This document shows positions 44,718 to 59,354 of a stretch of DNA of 64,000 bases, piece after piece. The stretch covers positions 806,001 through 870,000 of the forward strand of contig NZ_CP082928.1 in assembly GCF_023517795.1 (NCBI RefSeq), written 5' to 3'. Made by a program: the position numbers and the translations under genes. The notes beneath the pieces were generated by a model that saw only the letters and a program-made list of their open reading frames with translations, had not been told where the DNA came from and ran no database searches. Origin of the DNA: Pseudomonas fulva. Its GTDB lineage: Bacteria; Pseudomonadota; Gammaproteobacteria; Pseudomonadales; Pseudomonadaceae. Numbering within the stretch: position 1 is the first letter of the stretch; each line of letters starts with the position of its first letter.

Positions 44718-45497
44718 TCACGCAGCCGGCTTGCCACCCTGCTCCTTGCAGACCCCGGCGAAATCCTCGTCACGCAATTGCGGCATGTCCTTGGCGCAGT
44801 AGTCACTGCCCAGCTTGCCCAGCGCGCCGCAAATGCCTTCGAGGCGATTGTCGACCGCATGCAGGTGGTCGAGCAGCTGACCGATCGCACGCGCCACCGG
44901 GTCAGGCATGTCCTGGCTGACCCCGTAGGCGTCGAAGCCCAGCTTGTCGGCCATGGCCTGGCGTTGCGCCTCGAGCCCGTCATCACCCTTGACGATGATC
45001 TTGGCCGGGATGCCGACCGCGGTCGCCCCCGCCGGCACCGCCTTGGTGACCACCGCGTTGGAGCCGATCTTGGCACCTGCGCCCACGGTGAACGGGCCGA
45101 GCACCTTGGCGCCGGCACCCACCACCACACCATCCTCGAGCGTCGGGTGGCGCTTGCCCTTGTTCCAGCTGGTGCCGCCCAGGGTCACGCCCTGATAGAG
45201 CGTCACGTCGTCGCCGATCTCGGCGGTCTCGCCGATGACGATCCCCATGCCGTGATCGATGAAGAACCGCCGGCCGATCACCGCCCCGGGGTGAATCTCG
45301 ATCCCGGTCAACCAGCGACTGAAATTCGACACGCCACGGGCCAGCCACTTCCAGCCGGAGGTCCACAGCGCATGGGCGGCACGATGCAGCCACACCGCAT
45401 GCAGCCCGGGGTAGCAGGTGACCACTTCGAAGGCGTTGCGCGCCGCCGGATCACGATGGAATACACCCTGGATATCTTCCCGCATGCGCTCAAACAT
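44718..45497 (-). CDS. cysE: Serine O-acetyltransferase CysE
   Basis: A 259-residue acetyltransferase with an N-terminal helical region and left-handed beta-helix hexapeptides ([33 protein letters not shown]). It makes O-acetylserine for cysteine synthesis, fitting its place beside the cysteine-using isc operon. ATG 45497 gives the family start MFERMRED and overlaps trmJ by 8 bp. Confidence 0.95.
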   Translation of the reverse strand: MFERMREDIQGVFHRDPAARNAFEVVTCYPGLHAVWLHRAAHALWTSGWKWLARGVSNFSRWLTGIEIHPGAVIGRRFFIDHGMGIVIGETAEIGDDVTLYQGVTLGGTSWNKGKRHPTLEDGVVVGAGAKVLGPFTVGAGAKIGSNAVVTKAVPAGATAVGIPAKIIVKGDDGLEAQRQAMADKLGFDAYGVSQDMPDPVARAIGQLLDHLHAVDNRLEGICGALGKLGSDYCAKDMPQLRDEDFAGVCKEQGGKPAA

Positions 45498-46266
45498 CAG
45501 TCTTTCCCCGTTTATGGTGCTCACCGCGCGCGGCCTTGAGGGTCTCGGTCAGGATGCCGCGCAAGATATTCATTTCCAGCCGGGTCACTTCGGCGCGCCC
45601 ATACAGGCGGCGCAGGCGACTCATCAGGTGCCGCGGGCTGGCGGGATCGAGAAAGCCGATTTCCACCAGCGATTTCTCCAGATGCCCGTAGAAGGACTCC
45701 AGCTCATCCGCCGTCACCGGCTGATCACCCTCCTCGACAGGCGCCTCCTGCCGCGGCATGACCGGGGCACTCTCACGAGCCAGGGCCGCCATGCGCACCT
45801 CGTAGGTCAGCACCTGCACGGCAGCCGCCAGGTTCAGCGAGCTGAACGCCGGATCGGAAGGGATGTGCACGTGAAAGTGACAACGCTGCAGCTCTTCGTT
45901 GGTCAGGCCGGCGTGCTCACGCCCGAACACCAGCGCCACCTCGCCCCCCTCGACGGCCTTCTGCACCGCCGCCACGCCGCATTCACGCGGATCGATCAGC
46001 GGCCAGGGAATGCGCCGCTCCCGGGCACTGGTGCCAAAGGCCAGACTGCAGCCGACCAGCGCCTCTTCGAGACAGGACACCACCTGCGCGGAATCGAGAA
46101 TATCGGTAGCGCCGGAGGCCCGGGCGACCGCTTCCTCACTGGGAAACTGGCGCGGCTCGACCAGCACCAGGCGCGACAGCCCCATGTTTTTCATGGCCCT
46201 GGCCACCCCGCCGATATTGCCGGGATGACTGGTGTTGACCAGTACCACTCGAATGTTCTGCAGCAA
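45490..46266 (-). CDS. trmJ: TrmJ, tRNA (Cm32/Um32) 2'-O-methyltransferase
   Basis: A 258-residue SPOUT methyltransferase. N-terminal [20 protein letters not shown], the knot motifs [16 protein letters not shown] and [16 protein letters not shown], and a helical C-terminus match TrmJ. It methylates the 2'-O of residue 32 in tRNAs. Divergent from suhB; overlaps cysE. Confidence 0.95.
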   Translation of the reverse strand: MLQNIRVVLVNTSHPGNIGGVARAMKNMGLSRLVLVEPRQFPSEEAVARASGATDILDSAQVVSCLEEALVGCSLAFGTSARERRIPWPLIDPRECGVAAVQKAVEGGEVALVFGREHAGLTNEELQRCHFHVHIPSDPAFSSLNLAAAVQVLTYEVRMAALARESAPVMPRQEAPVEEGDQPVTADELESFYGHLEKSLVEIGFLDPASPRHLMSRLRRLYGRAEVTRLEMNILRGILTETLKAARGEHHKRGKTDV

Positions 46267-46370
46267 GGTAGACGCCCGCGTCGGATAAATGAGGTGACAA
46301 ATCTTACAGAAGCACCCTCCTTTGTGTCATGCAGGACACGGACGGCACTTCATGCGACGGGCTTTTCTGC

Positions 46371-46376
46371 TAGAAT
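46371..46376 (+). promoter_or_regulatory. Candidate -10 box of suhB
   Basis: TAGAAT lies 33 bp before the suhB ATG. The -35 region 17 bp upstream (CTTCAT) is weak. Confidence 0.35.
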
Positions 46377-46409
46377 GGCCGGCTTTATTACGACCCCAGG
46401 TGAACTTCC

Positions 46410-47225
46410 ATGCAGCCCATGCTGAACATCGCGCTGCGCGCAGCCCGTAGCGCCGGTGAAATGATCTTCCGCTCAATCGAACGCCTGGACGTCATCGCCG
46501 TAGATGAAAAGGACGCCAAGGACTACGTGACCGAGATCGACCGCTCGGCCGAGCTGATGATCGTCCAGGCCCTGCGCAAGGCGTACCCGACCCACAGCTT
46601 CCTCGGCGAGGAAGGCGGCCTGCTCGAGGGCAGCGGCGAAGGCGCTGACTACCAGTGGATCATCGACCCGCTCGACGGCACCACCAACTTCGTGCGCGGT
46701 GTTCCGCACTTCGCCGTCAGCCTGGCCTGCAAATACCGTGGCCGCCTGGAGCACGCCGTGATCATCGATCCGGTTCGCCAGGAAGAATTCACCGCCAGCC
46801 GCGGCCGCGGCGCCGCCCTGAACGGTCGCCGCCTGCGCGTCAGCAACCGCAAGAGCCTGGACGGCGCCCTGCTCGGTACCGGCTTCCCGTTCCGCAACGA
46901 CCAGCTCGACAACCTCGAGAACTACCTGGGCATGTTCCGCAGCCTGGTCGGCCAGACCGCTGGCGTACGCCGCGCCGGCGCCGCCAGTCTCGACCTGGCC
47001 TACGTCGCCGCCGGCCGCTTCGATGCGTTCTGGGAATTCGGCCTGTCCGAGTGGGACATGGCAGCCGGCGCCCTGCTGATCCAGGAAGCAGGCGGCCTGG
47101 TCAGCGACTTCAGCGGCGGCCACGAATTCCTCGAGAAGGGCCAGATCGTTGCCGGCAACACCAAGTGCTTCAAGGCCGTGCTGACCGCGATTCAGCCGCA
47201 CCTGTCGGCCTCGCTCAAGCGCTAA
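46410..47225 (+). CDS. suhB: SuhB, inositol-1-monophosphatase family
   Basis: A 271-residue Mg-dependent phosphatase with metal/active-site motifs GEEGG, DPLDGTTNF and SEWDMAAGALL. Besides inositol monophosphatase activity, SuhB acts in rRNA antitermination complexes and, in Pseudomonas, affects virulence gene expression. Followed by two strong terminators. Confidence 0.96.
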   Translation: MQPMLNIALRAARSAGEMIFRSIERLDVIAVDEKDAKDYVTEIDRSAELMIVQALRKAYPTHSFLGEEGGLLEGSGEGADYQWIIDPLDGTTNFVRGVPHFAVSLACKYRGRLEHAVIIDPVRQEEFTASRGRGAALNGRRLRVSNRKSLDGALLGTGFPFRNDQLDNLENYLGMFRSLVGQTAGVRRAGAASLDLAYVAAGRFDAFWEFGLSEWDMAAGALLIQEAGGLVSDFSGGHEFLEKGQIVAGNTKCFKAVLTAIQPHLSASLKR

Positions 47226-47234
47226 TCACGGCGT

Positions 47235-47263
47235 CAAAAAAACCGGCCTTGTGCCGGTTTTTT
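47235..47263 (+). terminator. Terminator after suhB
   Basis: AAAAAACCGGC, short loop, GCCGGTTTTTT: a near-perfect bidirectional intrinsic terminator 10 bp after the suhB stop. Confidence 0.85.
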
Positions 47264-47273
47264 ATCGCCCATG

Positions 47274-47301
47274 AAAAAGGCGCTCTCGAGAGCGCCTTTT
47301 T
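47274..47301. terminator. Bidirectional terminator between suhB and the glycine-zipper gene
   Basis: AAAAAGGCGCTCTC and GAGAGCGCCTTTTT form a perfect 28-bp palindrome that ends transcripts from both converging genes. Confidence 0.8.
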
Positions 47302-47317
47302 CAACCTGCCGAGCGGA

Positions 47318-47860
47318 TTACTGGTCCGACTCGGAATCAGCCAGTACCAGCTTGCCGTCGCGAACCGGGATCTTGCTACCCGGTTCTTCGTCCATGCGTA
47401 CGCGGCCTACCTTGCCATCCAGATCGTACTTGACGTCGTAGCCGACGATCTTCTCACTGGTGTCGTGGACCGTCTTGCAGCGGGTTTCCGTGGTGGTATA
47501 GGTGTCACGCGACTGCATGCCTTCCTGCACCTTGTTACCGGCGTAACCGCCGCCCACCGCGCCTGCCACGGTGGCGATCTTCTTGCCATTACCACCGCCC
47601 ACCTGGTTACCCAGCAGGCCACCGACCACGGCGCCAATCGCCGTACCGGCGATCTGGTGCTGGTCCTGTACCGGGCGCTGACGGGTGACGGCCACGTCAC
47701 GGCATTCTTCACGCGGCGTCTTGATGGTCTCGGTTACCGGCTTGACCGCCAGAACCTCGGCGTACTTGGGTCCGCTCACCATGCTATAGGTCGCGACCGC
47801 GCCACCTGCAGTGACACCGACGGCACCCAGCACAGCACCAACCAACAATGACTTGTTCAT
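47318..47860 (-). CDS. Glycine-zipper 2TM surface-antigen-like protein
   Basis: A 180-residue envelope protein with an N-terminal hydrophobic signal (about 1-26) and a glycine-zipper segment AGTAIGAVVGGLLGNQVGGG (about 71-90) continuing GKKIATVAGAVGGGYAGN. This is the Rickettsia 17-kDa/UmoD-like family. The C-terminus (GYDVKYDLDGKVGRVRMDEE) is typical of the family. Probably a periplasmic or outer-membrane protein; role unknown. Confidence 0.85.
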   Translation of the reverse strand: MNKSLLVGAVLGAVGVTAGGAVATYSMVSGPKYAEVLAVKPVTETIKTPREECRDVAVTRQRPVQDQHQIAGTAIGAVVGGLLGNQVGGGNGKKIATVAGAVGGGYAGNKVQEGMQSRDTYTTTETRCKTVHDTSEKIVGYDVKYDLDGKVGRVRMDEEPGSKIPVRDGKLVLADSESDQ

Positions 47861-47984
47861 GCGATTCTCCTGATCACAACTGCAGCGCCTATGCGCTCTA
47901 CTCCCAGCCTTGGAAATGCAAAACGGGCGACAAGTTCCCTTGCCGCCCGTCTTTATGCAGTGCGAATGGTGAATGCATCACACC

Positions 47985-48905
47985 TCAGGGGCGCTCGTCC
48001 GCACCCTCTGCAGTGGCCGGCGGTGGGATCAGATCCTCGGAGGTCAGCTTCAGCCAGATCAGCACGGGGGCGCTGATGTAGACCGACGAGTAGGTGCCCA
48101 CCACGACACCGATCAGCAGGGTCAGCGCAAAGCCGGCCAGGCTGTCGCCACCGAACACCAGCAGGGCGACCAGCGCCATGGCAGTCGAGGTGGAGGTGGC
48201 GATGGTACGCAGCAGTGTCTGCGTCACCGACACGTCGATGTTCTCGATGATGTCGGCCTTGCGCATCATCCGGAAGTTCTCGCGAATGCGGTCGTAGATG
48301 ATGATGGTGTCGTTCAGCGAGTAACCCAGCATCGCCAGCACGGCCGCCATCACCGTCAGATCGAAGGGCACCTGGAAGAAAGCCAGGATACCAAGCGTGA
48401 CGATCACGTCATGAGCCAGGGACGCCACGGCACCGACACCGAACTTCCACTGGAAGCGGAACGCCAGGTACAGCAGGATGCCGCCCAGAGCCAGCAGCAT
48501 GGCCAGGCCACCCTGGTCACGCAGCTCCTCGCCCACCTGCGGGCCGACGAACTCGACGCGCTTGACCTCGAAGGAGCTCTCCGTGTCGATCTGGCGCAGC
48601 GCACCCGCGACCTGATTGCCCAGATCGGGCGAATCACCGGCCAGGCGCACCAGCACGTCGGTGGTGGAACCGAAACTCTGCACCACGGCGTCGGCGTACC
48701 CGGCCTGCCCCAGCTCACGCTTGATCAGCTCCAGATCGGCCGGTTTCTCGTAGGTCAGCTCGATCAGCGTACCGCCGGTGAAATCCAGACCAAAGTTGAG
48801 GCCATGTTTGAACAGGCTACCCAGACCGATAAGGCTGATAACCACGGTGACGGCGAACGCGATGTTGCGTATCGCCATGAACGGAATGCGGGATGGAAGT
48901 CTCAT
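47985..48905 (-). CDS. secF: SecF, protein-export membrane subunit
   Basis: A 306-residue RND-type membrane protein with six membrane segments: TM1 about 13-33, the periplasmic P1-like domain about 40-125, then VGAVASLAHDVIVTLGILAF and MLGYSLNDTIIIYDRIREN. With SecD it uses the proton gradient to pull proteins through SecYEG. Last gene of yajC-secD-secF. Confidence 0.97.
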   Translation of the reverse strand: MRLPSRIPFMAIRNIAFAVTVVISLIGLGSLFKHGLNFGLDFTGGTLIELTYEKPADLELIKRELGQAGYADAVVQSFGSTTDVLVRLAGDSPDLGNQVAGALRQIDTESSFEVKRVEFVGPQVGEELRDQGGLAMLLALGGILLYLAFRFQWKFGVGAVASLAHDVIVTLGILAFFQVPFDLTVMAAVLAMLGYSLNDTIIIYDRIRENFRMMRKADIIENIDVSVTQTLLRTIATSTSTAMALVALLVFGGDSLAGFALTLLIGVVVGTYSSVYISAPVLIWLKLTSEDLIPPPATAEGADERP

Positions 48906-48914
48906 AGCCTCACC

Positions 48915-50783
48915 TCAAATCCACAGTTTCTTGAAGTTACGGCCACCGAAGATCAGGTTGACCATCCCTCGGGTGAACATGATCGCGGTGAACATCGAGG
49001 TGATGATCCCGATCGACAGCGTGACGGCGAAACCCTTGATCGGCCCGGTCCCCAGCCCGAACAGGATCGCACCGACCAGCAACGTGGTCAGGTTACTGTC
49101 GAGAATCGCGGTGTAGGCGCGGTCGAAACCCTCATGGATGGCGCGCTGCACCGACAGACCGTTATTCAGCTCTTCGCGGATACGTGAATAGATCAGTACG
49201 TTGGCGTCGACCGCCATACCCAGAGTCAGCACGATACCGGCGATACCCGGCAGGGTGAGGGTCGCACCGATCACCGACATCAGGCCGACCAGCAGGGTCA
49301 GGTTGAACGCCAGGGCGATGGTGGCCAGGAAGCCGAAGAAGCGGTAGATGCAGATCATGAACAGCGACACGAAGATCATCGCCCACTCGGTGGACTCGAT
49401 GCCCTTGACGATGTTCTCGGCACCCAGGCTCGGGCCGATGGTGCGCTCTTCAGCGAAGTACATCGGCGCGGCCAGACCACCGGCACGCAGCAGCAGCGCC
49501 AGCTCGGACGACTCGCCCTGGCCGTTCAGGCCGGTGATGCGGAACTGACTGCCCAGCGGCGACTGGATGGTCGCCAGGCTGATGATCTGTTTCTCTTCCT
49601 TGAAGGAGTCGACCTGCACTTCCTTCTCGACGCCGTCGACCATCTGTTTCACGTAGCGGGTCAACGGGCGCTGTTCGATGAAGATCACCGCCATGCTGCG
49701 CCCGACATTGCTACGGGTGGCGCGGTTCATCAGATCCCCGCCGTGGCCGTCCAGACGGATGTTGACCTGCGGGCGGCCATTCTCGTCGAAGCTGGCCTGG
49801 GCGTCGGTCACCTGGTCACCGGTGATGATCAGCTCACGCTCGAGCTGCACCGGCGGGCGGCCTTCCTCGCGGAAGCCGAACTGCTCGGTGGTGCCACGCG
49901 GCGCATTCGGGTCGGCCGCCAGACGGAACTCCAGGTTGGCGGTCTTGCCGAGGATACGCTTGGCTTCGGCGGTGTCCTGCACGCCCGGCAGTTCGACCAC
50001 GATGCGGTTGGCACCCTGGCGCTGCACCAGCGGCTCGGCGACGCCCAGCTCGTTGACCCGGTTACGCACCGTGGTCAGGTTCTGGCGAATCGAGTACTCA
50101 CGAATCTCGGCGATCTTGGCCGGCGTCATGGTCACGCGCAGCACCTGCTGGCCACCACGTTCCTGGGCGTTGAGCTCGAAATCGTTGTAATCCTTGCGAA
50201 TCAGCTGCTCGGCCTTGGCCAGCGTCTCGGCGTCAGCGAAGCCCAGCTGAATGGCGCCACCTTGCTGCGGCATGCTGCGATAACGCACACGCTCCTTGCG
50301 CAGCAGGCTCTTGAGTTCGCCCTCGTAGACCTGGCGACGCACGTCCAGCGCCTTGTCCATGTCGACTTCGAGCAGGAAGTGCACACCGCCGGAGAGGTCG
50401 AGACCGAGCTTCATCGGGCTTGCACCCAGCTTGCGCAGCCACTCGGGCGTGGTCTGCGCCAGGTTCAGGGCGACCACGAAATTGTCGCCCAGCGCCTTGC
50501 GTACGATGTCCTTGGCCGGCAGCTGGTCGCCCTGGCTGACCAGGCGAATCAGGCCGCTGCGGCCCTGTTCGCCCACGTTCGACGCCTTGACTTCGATGCC
50601 GGCCTCGGTCAGCGCCCTGCTGACACGGTCGAGATCGGCCTGCGCGATGGTCTGCGCCGAACTGGCCCCACTGATCTGGATCGCCGGATCATCGGGATAA
50701 AGGTTGGGTGCGGAATAAATCAGACTGACGATCAGCACAACTGCGATCAGCAGGTACTTCCACAAAGGGTATTTGTTGAGCAT
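48915..50783 (-). CDS. secD: SecD, protein-export membrane subunit
   Basis: A 622-residue partner of SecF, normal length for Pseudomonas. TM1 about 8-26, large periplasmic domain (LGLDLSGGVHFLLEVDMDKA), then five membrane segments including GMAVDANVLIYSRIREEL. 9 bp upstream of secF. Confidence 0.97.
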   Translation of the reverse strand: MLNKYPLWKYLLIAVVLIVSLIYSAPNLYPDDPAIQISGASSAQTIAQADLDRVSRALTEAGIEVKASNVGEQGRSGLIRLVSQGDQLPAKDIVRKALGDNFVVALNLAQTTPEWLRKLGASPMKLGLDLSGGVHFLLEVDMDKALDVRRQVYEGELKSLLRKERVRYRSMPQQGGAIQLGFADAETLAKAEQLIRKDYNDFELNAQERGGQQVLRVTMTPAKIAEIREYSIRQNLTTVRNRVNELGVAEPLVQRQGANRIVVELPGVQDTAEAKRILGKTANLEFRLAADPNAPRGTTEQFGFREEGRPPVQLERELIITGDQVTDAQASFDENGRPQVNIRLDGHGGDLMNRATRSNVGRSMAVIFIEQRPLTRYVKQMVDGVEKEVQVDSFKEEKQIISLATIQSPLGSQFRITGLNGQGESSELALLLRAGGLAAPMYFAEERTIGPSLGAENIVKGIESTEWAMIFVSLFMICIYRFFGFLATIALAFNLTLLVGLMSVIGATLTLPGIAGIVLTLGMAVDANVLIYSRIREELNNGLSVQRAIHEGFDRAYTAILDSNLTTLLVGAILFGLGTGPIKGFAVTLSIGIITSMFTAIMFTRGMVNLIFGGRNFKKLWI

Positions 50784-50806
50784 GAATGACGCCGCCCGCT
50801 TATGAC

Positions 50807-50829
50807 GCGGGGCGCAATATGCGCCCCGC
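50807..50829. terminator. Hairpin between yajC and secD
   Basis: GCGGGGCGCA, loop ATA, TGCGCCCCGC: a perfect 10-bp stem without a T-tract in the 244-bp yajC-secD gap. It may attenuate transcription or act as an RNA processing/stability site. Confidence 0.5.
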
Positions 50830-51027
50830 GGGATGGATAAAACTGCAACAGAGACTTAACAGAGCGCTGAAAAACCTGGACGAGGCGGCCAGTGCCAGGC
50901 CGATGGCGGCCCCAGGGAGACAGGCGAGGAAGCGATCGGCGCCGCGAACGACTTTACCGGTGTAGATGAGCATTCCGAGCCTGTATCCAACGCAACGATG
51001 GCAACGCAGGTAGTTTTTCAACCGCGA

Positions 51028-51363
51028 TCAGATGGCTTTCAGCGTGCCTTTGGGCAGGGTTGCCGCAACGGCTGCTTTCTGGATCTTCAGTTCGACGGTG
51101 TCGGACACTTCGATGACCACGAAGTCGTCGCTGACCTTGGAAACCTTGCCGGCGATGCCGCCGCTGGTTACCACTTCGTCGCCCTTCTGCAGGTTGCCGA
51201 GCAGGTTCTTGTGCTCCTTGGCGCGCTTGGCCTGGGGGCGCCAGATCATCAGGTAGAAGATGACCAGGAAGCCGATCAGGAAGATCCACTCGAAACCGGT
51301 ACCAGCCGGGCCGGCAGCAGGGCCAGCGGCGTCAGCGTAGGCAGCGGGAATAAAAAAGCTCAT
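51028..51363 (-). CDS. yajC: YajC, Sec translocon accessory subunit
   Basis: A 111-residue protein with one membrane segment (about 23-43, FEWIFLIGFLVIFYLMIWRP) and a soluble domain (GDEVVTSGGIAGKVSKVSDD). Associates with SecDF. ATG 51363 with CAGGAG upstream; the longer open frame upstream is noncoding. Confidence 0.95.
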   Translation of the reverse strand: MSFFIPAAYADAAGPAAGPAGTGFEWIFLIGFLVIFYLMIWRPQAKRAKEHKNLLGNLQKGDEVVTSGGIAGKVSKVSDDFVVIEVSDTVELKIQKAAVAATLPKGTLKAI

Positions 51364-51401
51364 TTGACACTCCTGTTGAAAGATCTTTTGGCCATCGAAA
51401 A

Positions 51402-53581
<2,180 letters not shown>

Positions 53582-53695
53582 GATCGAAAAAGGTGTCGTA
53601 CTGCAGGGCGGAGCAGCTTACCGGAATTCGCCTACGCTGACCACGCAAGCGCATTGACCAACGGCATCTTGCTCCCTATACTGCGCCGCCATTGT

Positions 53696-53780
53696 GCCCC
53701 GGTGGCGGAACCGGTAGACGCGGCGGATTCAAAATCCGTTTTCGAAAGAAGTGGGAGTTCGAGTCTCCCCCGGGGCACCA
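53696..53780 (+). tRNA. tRNA-Leu (CAA anticodon)
   Basis: An 85-nt class II tRNA with encoded CCA. Acceptor GCCCCGG pairs with CCGGGGC; anticodon loop TTCAAAA between GCGGA and TCCGT; long variable arm TTCGAAAGAA; T arm GGGAG-TTCGAGT-CTCCC. Confidence 0.95.
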
Positions 53781-54123
53781 TATATCCTTCTACTGTTGCC
53801 AACTTGTGACAGTTCGCACTGAAACAGTGCCGTGCATCGCCTCGTTGCACAGGCTTCAGCCATTATAAAAACCCATCTGCAATTCGGACAAAGCCTCGCG
53901 ATCATTACGTGGGTTTATGCGTGTCCGAAGGGTTGGCATTTGCGTAAAAGTTAGCGTAGAGTTCAGCCACTGTGTTTGCATGGGTCGCCGAGAATCGTGA
54001 CCTGATGCAGTAGATCGCCCTAGATCCGCTACATCCCGTTCGACTTCCATCACTCCTTGCAACCAGTCTTCAGTCCTCTACACATGGAGGCTGTCATCAA
54101 CTCTAGTTCCAAGGATAAGAGAC
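53781..54123. other. Intergenic region and probable long leader of the cold-shock gene
   Basis: No gene is supported in these 343 bases. Cold-shock mRNAs carry long 5' leaders, and the right half (about 53970-54123) is likely that leader, ending in AAGGAT 13 bp before the ATG. I could not fix a promoter. Confidence 0.4.
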
Positions 54124-54336
54124 ATGTCGAATCGTCAGAACGGTACCGTCAAGTGGTTTAACGACGAGAAAGGTTTTGGTTTTATCACTCCAGAAAGCGG
54201 TCCGGATCTGTTCGTACATTTCCGCGCTATCGAAGGTAACGGCTTCAAGAGCCTGAAAGAAGGCCAGAAAGTTAGCTTCGTTGCTGTACAAGGTCAAAAA
54301 GGCATGCAGGCTGACCAGGTTCAAATCCAGGAATAA
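54124..54336 (+). CDS. CspA-family cold-shock protein
   Basis: A 70-residue single cold-shock domain with RNP1 KGFGFI and RNP2-like LFVHF, plus KWFNDEKG. Nucleic-acid chaperone that melts RNA structure. Which csp paralogue (CapA/CapB/CspA) cannot be set from this alone. A strong terminator follows. Confidence 0.95.
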   Translation: MSNRQNGTVKWFNDEKGFGFITPESGPDLFVHFRAIEGNGFKSLKEGQKVSFVAVQGQKGMQADQVQIQE

Positions 54337-54351
54337 GCCACTGCTTGAAAG

Positions 54352-54380
54352 AACCCCTGACTCACGTCAGGGGTTTTTTT
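54352..54380 (+). terminator. Terminator of the cold-shock gene
   Basis: AACCCCTGA, loop CTCACG, TCAGGGGTT and a T7 run, 15 bp after the stop codon. Confidence 0.92.
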
Positions 54381-54434
54381 ATGCCTGCAACTTAGTATCC
54401 GTGCTTTAACCGCCCTTACGCATGCGAACCCGAT

Positions 54435-54929
54435 ATGCCGAAATCCACACTACGCCCGCAAGGCGACTTTCCGCCGGCCGGCCTGGGCCGACGCCTGGCT
54501 GCCATCTTGTACGATGGTTTCCTGTGCATCGCATTGCTGATCGTCGTGGGCTTCATCTACAAGCTGATCCAGATGGCCATTTACGGCGAGGCGCAGCTGC
54601 GGCAGTGGGCGGACGCTGGCGCCCTGGACCATGACCCACTGCTTTCCAGCCTGCTGCTGCTGAGCCTGTTCGGGTTCTTCGCCAAGTTCTGGACCCACGG
54701 GGGGCAGACCCTGGGCATGCAGGTGTGGGGCATTCGCGTACAGAACGCGGACGGCACGGCGATCAGCCTGTGGCAGGCGCTGCTGCGTTTTCTGATCGCC
54801 ATCCTGTCATGGCTGACGCTGGGGCTGGGTTTTCTGTGGACGCTGCTCGACAAACGCAAGCGCAGCTGGCACGACCTGTATTCCAACAGCGTGATCGTGC
54901 GCCTGCCCAAGCACGCGCATCGCAAATGA
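54435..54929 (+). CDS. RDD-family inner-membrane protein
   Basis: A 164-residue membrane protein with segments about 26-46, 68-86 and 113-136. Family motifs are RRLAAILYDGF (Arg-Asp-containing first helix), GGQTLGMQVWGIRV and KRKRSWHDLYSNSVIVR. RDD proteins are proposed ion transporters or exchangers. Converges on lptG. Confidence 0.85.
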   Translation: MPKSTLRPQGDFPPAGLGRRLAAILYDGFLCIALLIVVGFIYKLIQMAIYGEAQLRQWADAGALDHDPLLSSLLLLSLFGFFAKFWTHGGQTLGMQVWGIRVQNADGTAISLWQALLRFLIAILSWLTLGLGFLWTLLDKRKRSWHDLYSNSVIVRLPKHAHRK

Positions 54930-55001
54930 AGAGTACTGGAAGCCTGAAGAAGAAATGAAGCGGCGTGCCCTCCCCTCATTAAAGGAAAGAGCACGCGTCG
55001 A

Positions 55002-56055
55002 TCAGCCAGCCCGGCGCAGCAGCCAGAGGCCGGCAATGGCGCAGATGCTGGCCGGAAGCAGCACCGCCACCAGCGGCGAGAAGCCGAATACCAGGCTCGA
55101 CGGGCCGAGCAGATCCTGGGCGATGCGGAACACGAAGCCCACCAGCACACCGGTGAATACGCGCTGGCCGAGGGTAACCGAACGCAGCGGGCCGAAGATG
55201 AAGGAAATCGCCATCAACACCAGCGCGGCGGTGACCAGCGGCTGCAGCACCTTGGTCCAGAACGCCAGCCAATAGTTGCCGTTGTTCAGGCCCTGCTCCT
55301 TCAGGTAGTGGATGTAGCTCCACAAGCCGGTGATCGACAGCGCCTCGGGCTCCAGCACCACGGTGCCGAGCAACTGCGGGCTGAGCTCGATATCCCAGCG
55401 TTCGGTCGGCGCCTTGACGACTTCGGTGCGGCGATCATGGAACAGCGTGGTCGCCACATCCTCCAGTTCCCAATAGCTGCCTTCGTAGGTGGCGCGGCGG
55501 GCGAAGCTGGACGATTCCAGGCGGCGCTCGTCATCGAAGCGATAGCGGGTCACCCCGAACAGCACGCCGCCGGGCTGCACGGCATTGATGTGCACGAACT
55601 CCTGCCCCTGACGGTGCCACATGCCGCGCTTGGCAGTCTGCGCCTCGCCACCGCCTTGGGCCATGGCCCGGCTGGCCTGGGCCTGGTTTTCGGTCCAGGG
55701 CGCCACGTACTCGCCGATCAGGATGCCCACCAGCATCAGCGCCAGCATGGGCTTCATCACGCCCCAGACGATACGCCCGATGGACACGCCCGCCGCACGC
55801 ATGATGGTCAGCTCGCTGTTGCTGGCCAGCGTACCCAGGCCGATCAGGCAACCCACCAGTGCCGCCATCGGCAGCATGTCGTAGATGCGCCGCGGCGCGG
55901 TCAGCAATACGTACCAAAGCGCATCGCCGATGCCGTAGTTGCCTTCGATGTCGCCCAGCTCATCGATCAGCGCAAACAGCAGGGCCAGGCCGACGATGAT
56001 GCCGAGCACAGCCAGAATGGCGAACAGCACCTGAACGCCGATGTAACGATCCAGC

Positions 56056-56069
<14 letters not shown>
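55002..56069 (-). CDS. lptG: LptG, LPS export permease
   Basis: A 355-residue inner-membrane permease of the LptB2FG transporter. N-terminal VKLDRYIGVQVLFAILAVLG, paired N- and C-terminal membrane bundles and a periplasmic beta-jellyroll between. Starts 14 bp inside the lptF 3' end, so the two are coupled. Confidence 0.96.
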
Positions 56070-58804
<2,735 letters not shown>

Positions 58805-58818
58805 CCACCAGCGCTGCT

Positions 58819-58844
58819 GAGGGTGGCCACTCCCGGCCACCCTC
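58819..58844 (+). terminator. Hairpin after pepA
   Basis: GAGGGTGGCC, loop ACTCCC, GGCCACCCTC: a perfect 10-bp stem 14 bp after the pepA stop. No T-tract. Confidence 0.6.
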
Positions 58845-58887
58845 GCCCGTCACTCCTGCCCTGCCCGAAACTGTCCACTGCGCTTTT

Positions 58888-58911
58888 CGCTTGAAGCTTG
58901 CCGCTTGAAGC
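58888..58911. repeat. Short direct repeat CGCTTGAAGC before holC
   Basis: CGCTTGAAGC occurs at 58888-58897 and again at 58902-58911, 14 bp apart, just before the holC start. I have seen similar CTTGAAGC runs between Pseudomonas genes; whether it is functional is unknown. Confidence 0.5.
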
Positions 58912-58925
58912 CCGACACTTTGCAC

Positions 58926-59345
58926 ATGCCCCGAATCGAATTCTACGTACTGTCGTCGGCCACTGCAGCCGAACGCCTGCGCGCTGCCTGCCAGCTCGCA
59001 GGTAAAGCCTGGCGAGCCGGTCTGCCGGTGTTTCTGCGCGGTCGCGACAGCGCGCAATGCCACGAACTCGACGAGCTGCTCTGGCGAGTCCGCCAGGAGA
59101 GCTTCATCCCCCATGGCCTGCATCAGGACGATCCCCACGCGCCCGTGGTGATCGGTGTGAACGAGGAGCCGGCGGCGCAGCAGGCGGTGCTGATCAACCT
59201 CAGCAGCGCCCTCAGCCCGCACATTGACCGGTTCAGCCGGGTGATCGAGATCGTCAACCAGGAACCCGACCTGCTGGCCGCCTGCCGGGAGAATTTCCGC
59301 AGCTACCGGCAGCGCGGCTATGATCCCAAACGTGTCGAACTGTAG
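58926..59345 (+). CDS. holC: DNA polymerase III subunit chi
   Basis: A 139-residue protein: MPRIEFYVLSSATAAERLRA, then ACQLAGKAWRAGLPVFLRG and RQESFIPHGL match HolC. Chi links the clamp loader to SSB. ATG 58926 is preferred over an upstream in-frame ATG at 58905 because it yields the family start. Conserved position between pepA and valS. Confidence 0.93.
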   Translation: MPRIEFYVLSSATAAERLRAACQLAGKAWRAGLPVFLRGRDSAQCHELDELLWRVRQESFIPHGLHQDDPHAPVVIGVNEEPAAQQAVLINLSSALSPHIDRFSRVIEIVNQEPDLLAACRENFRSYRQRGYDPKRVEL

Positions 59346-59354
59346 ACCCCTGCC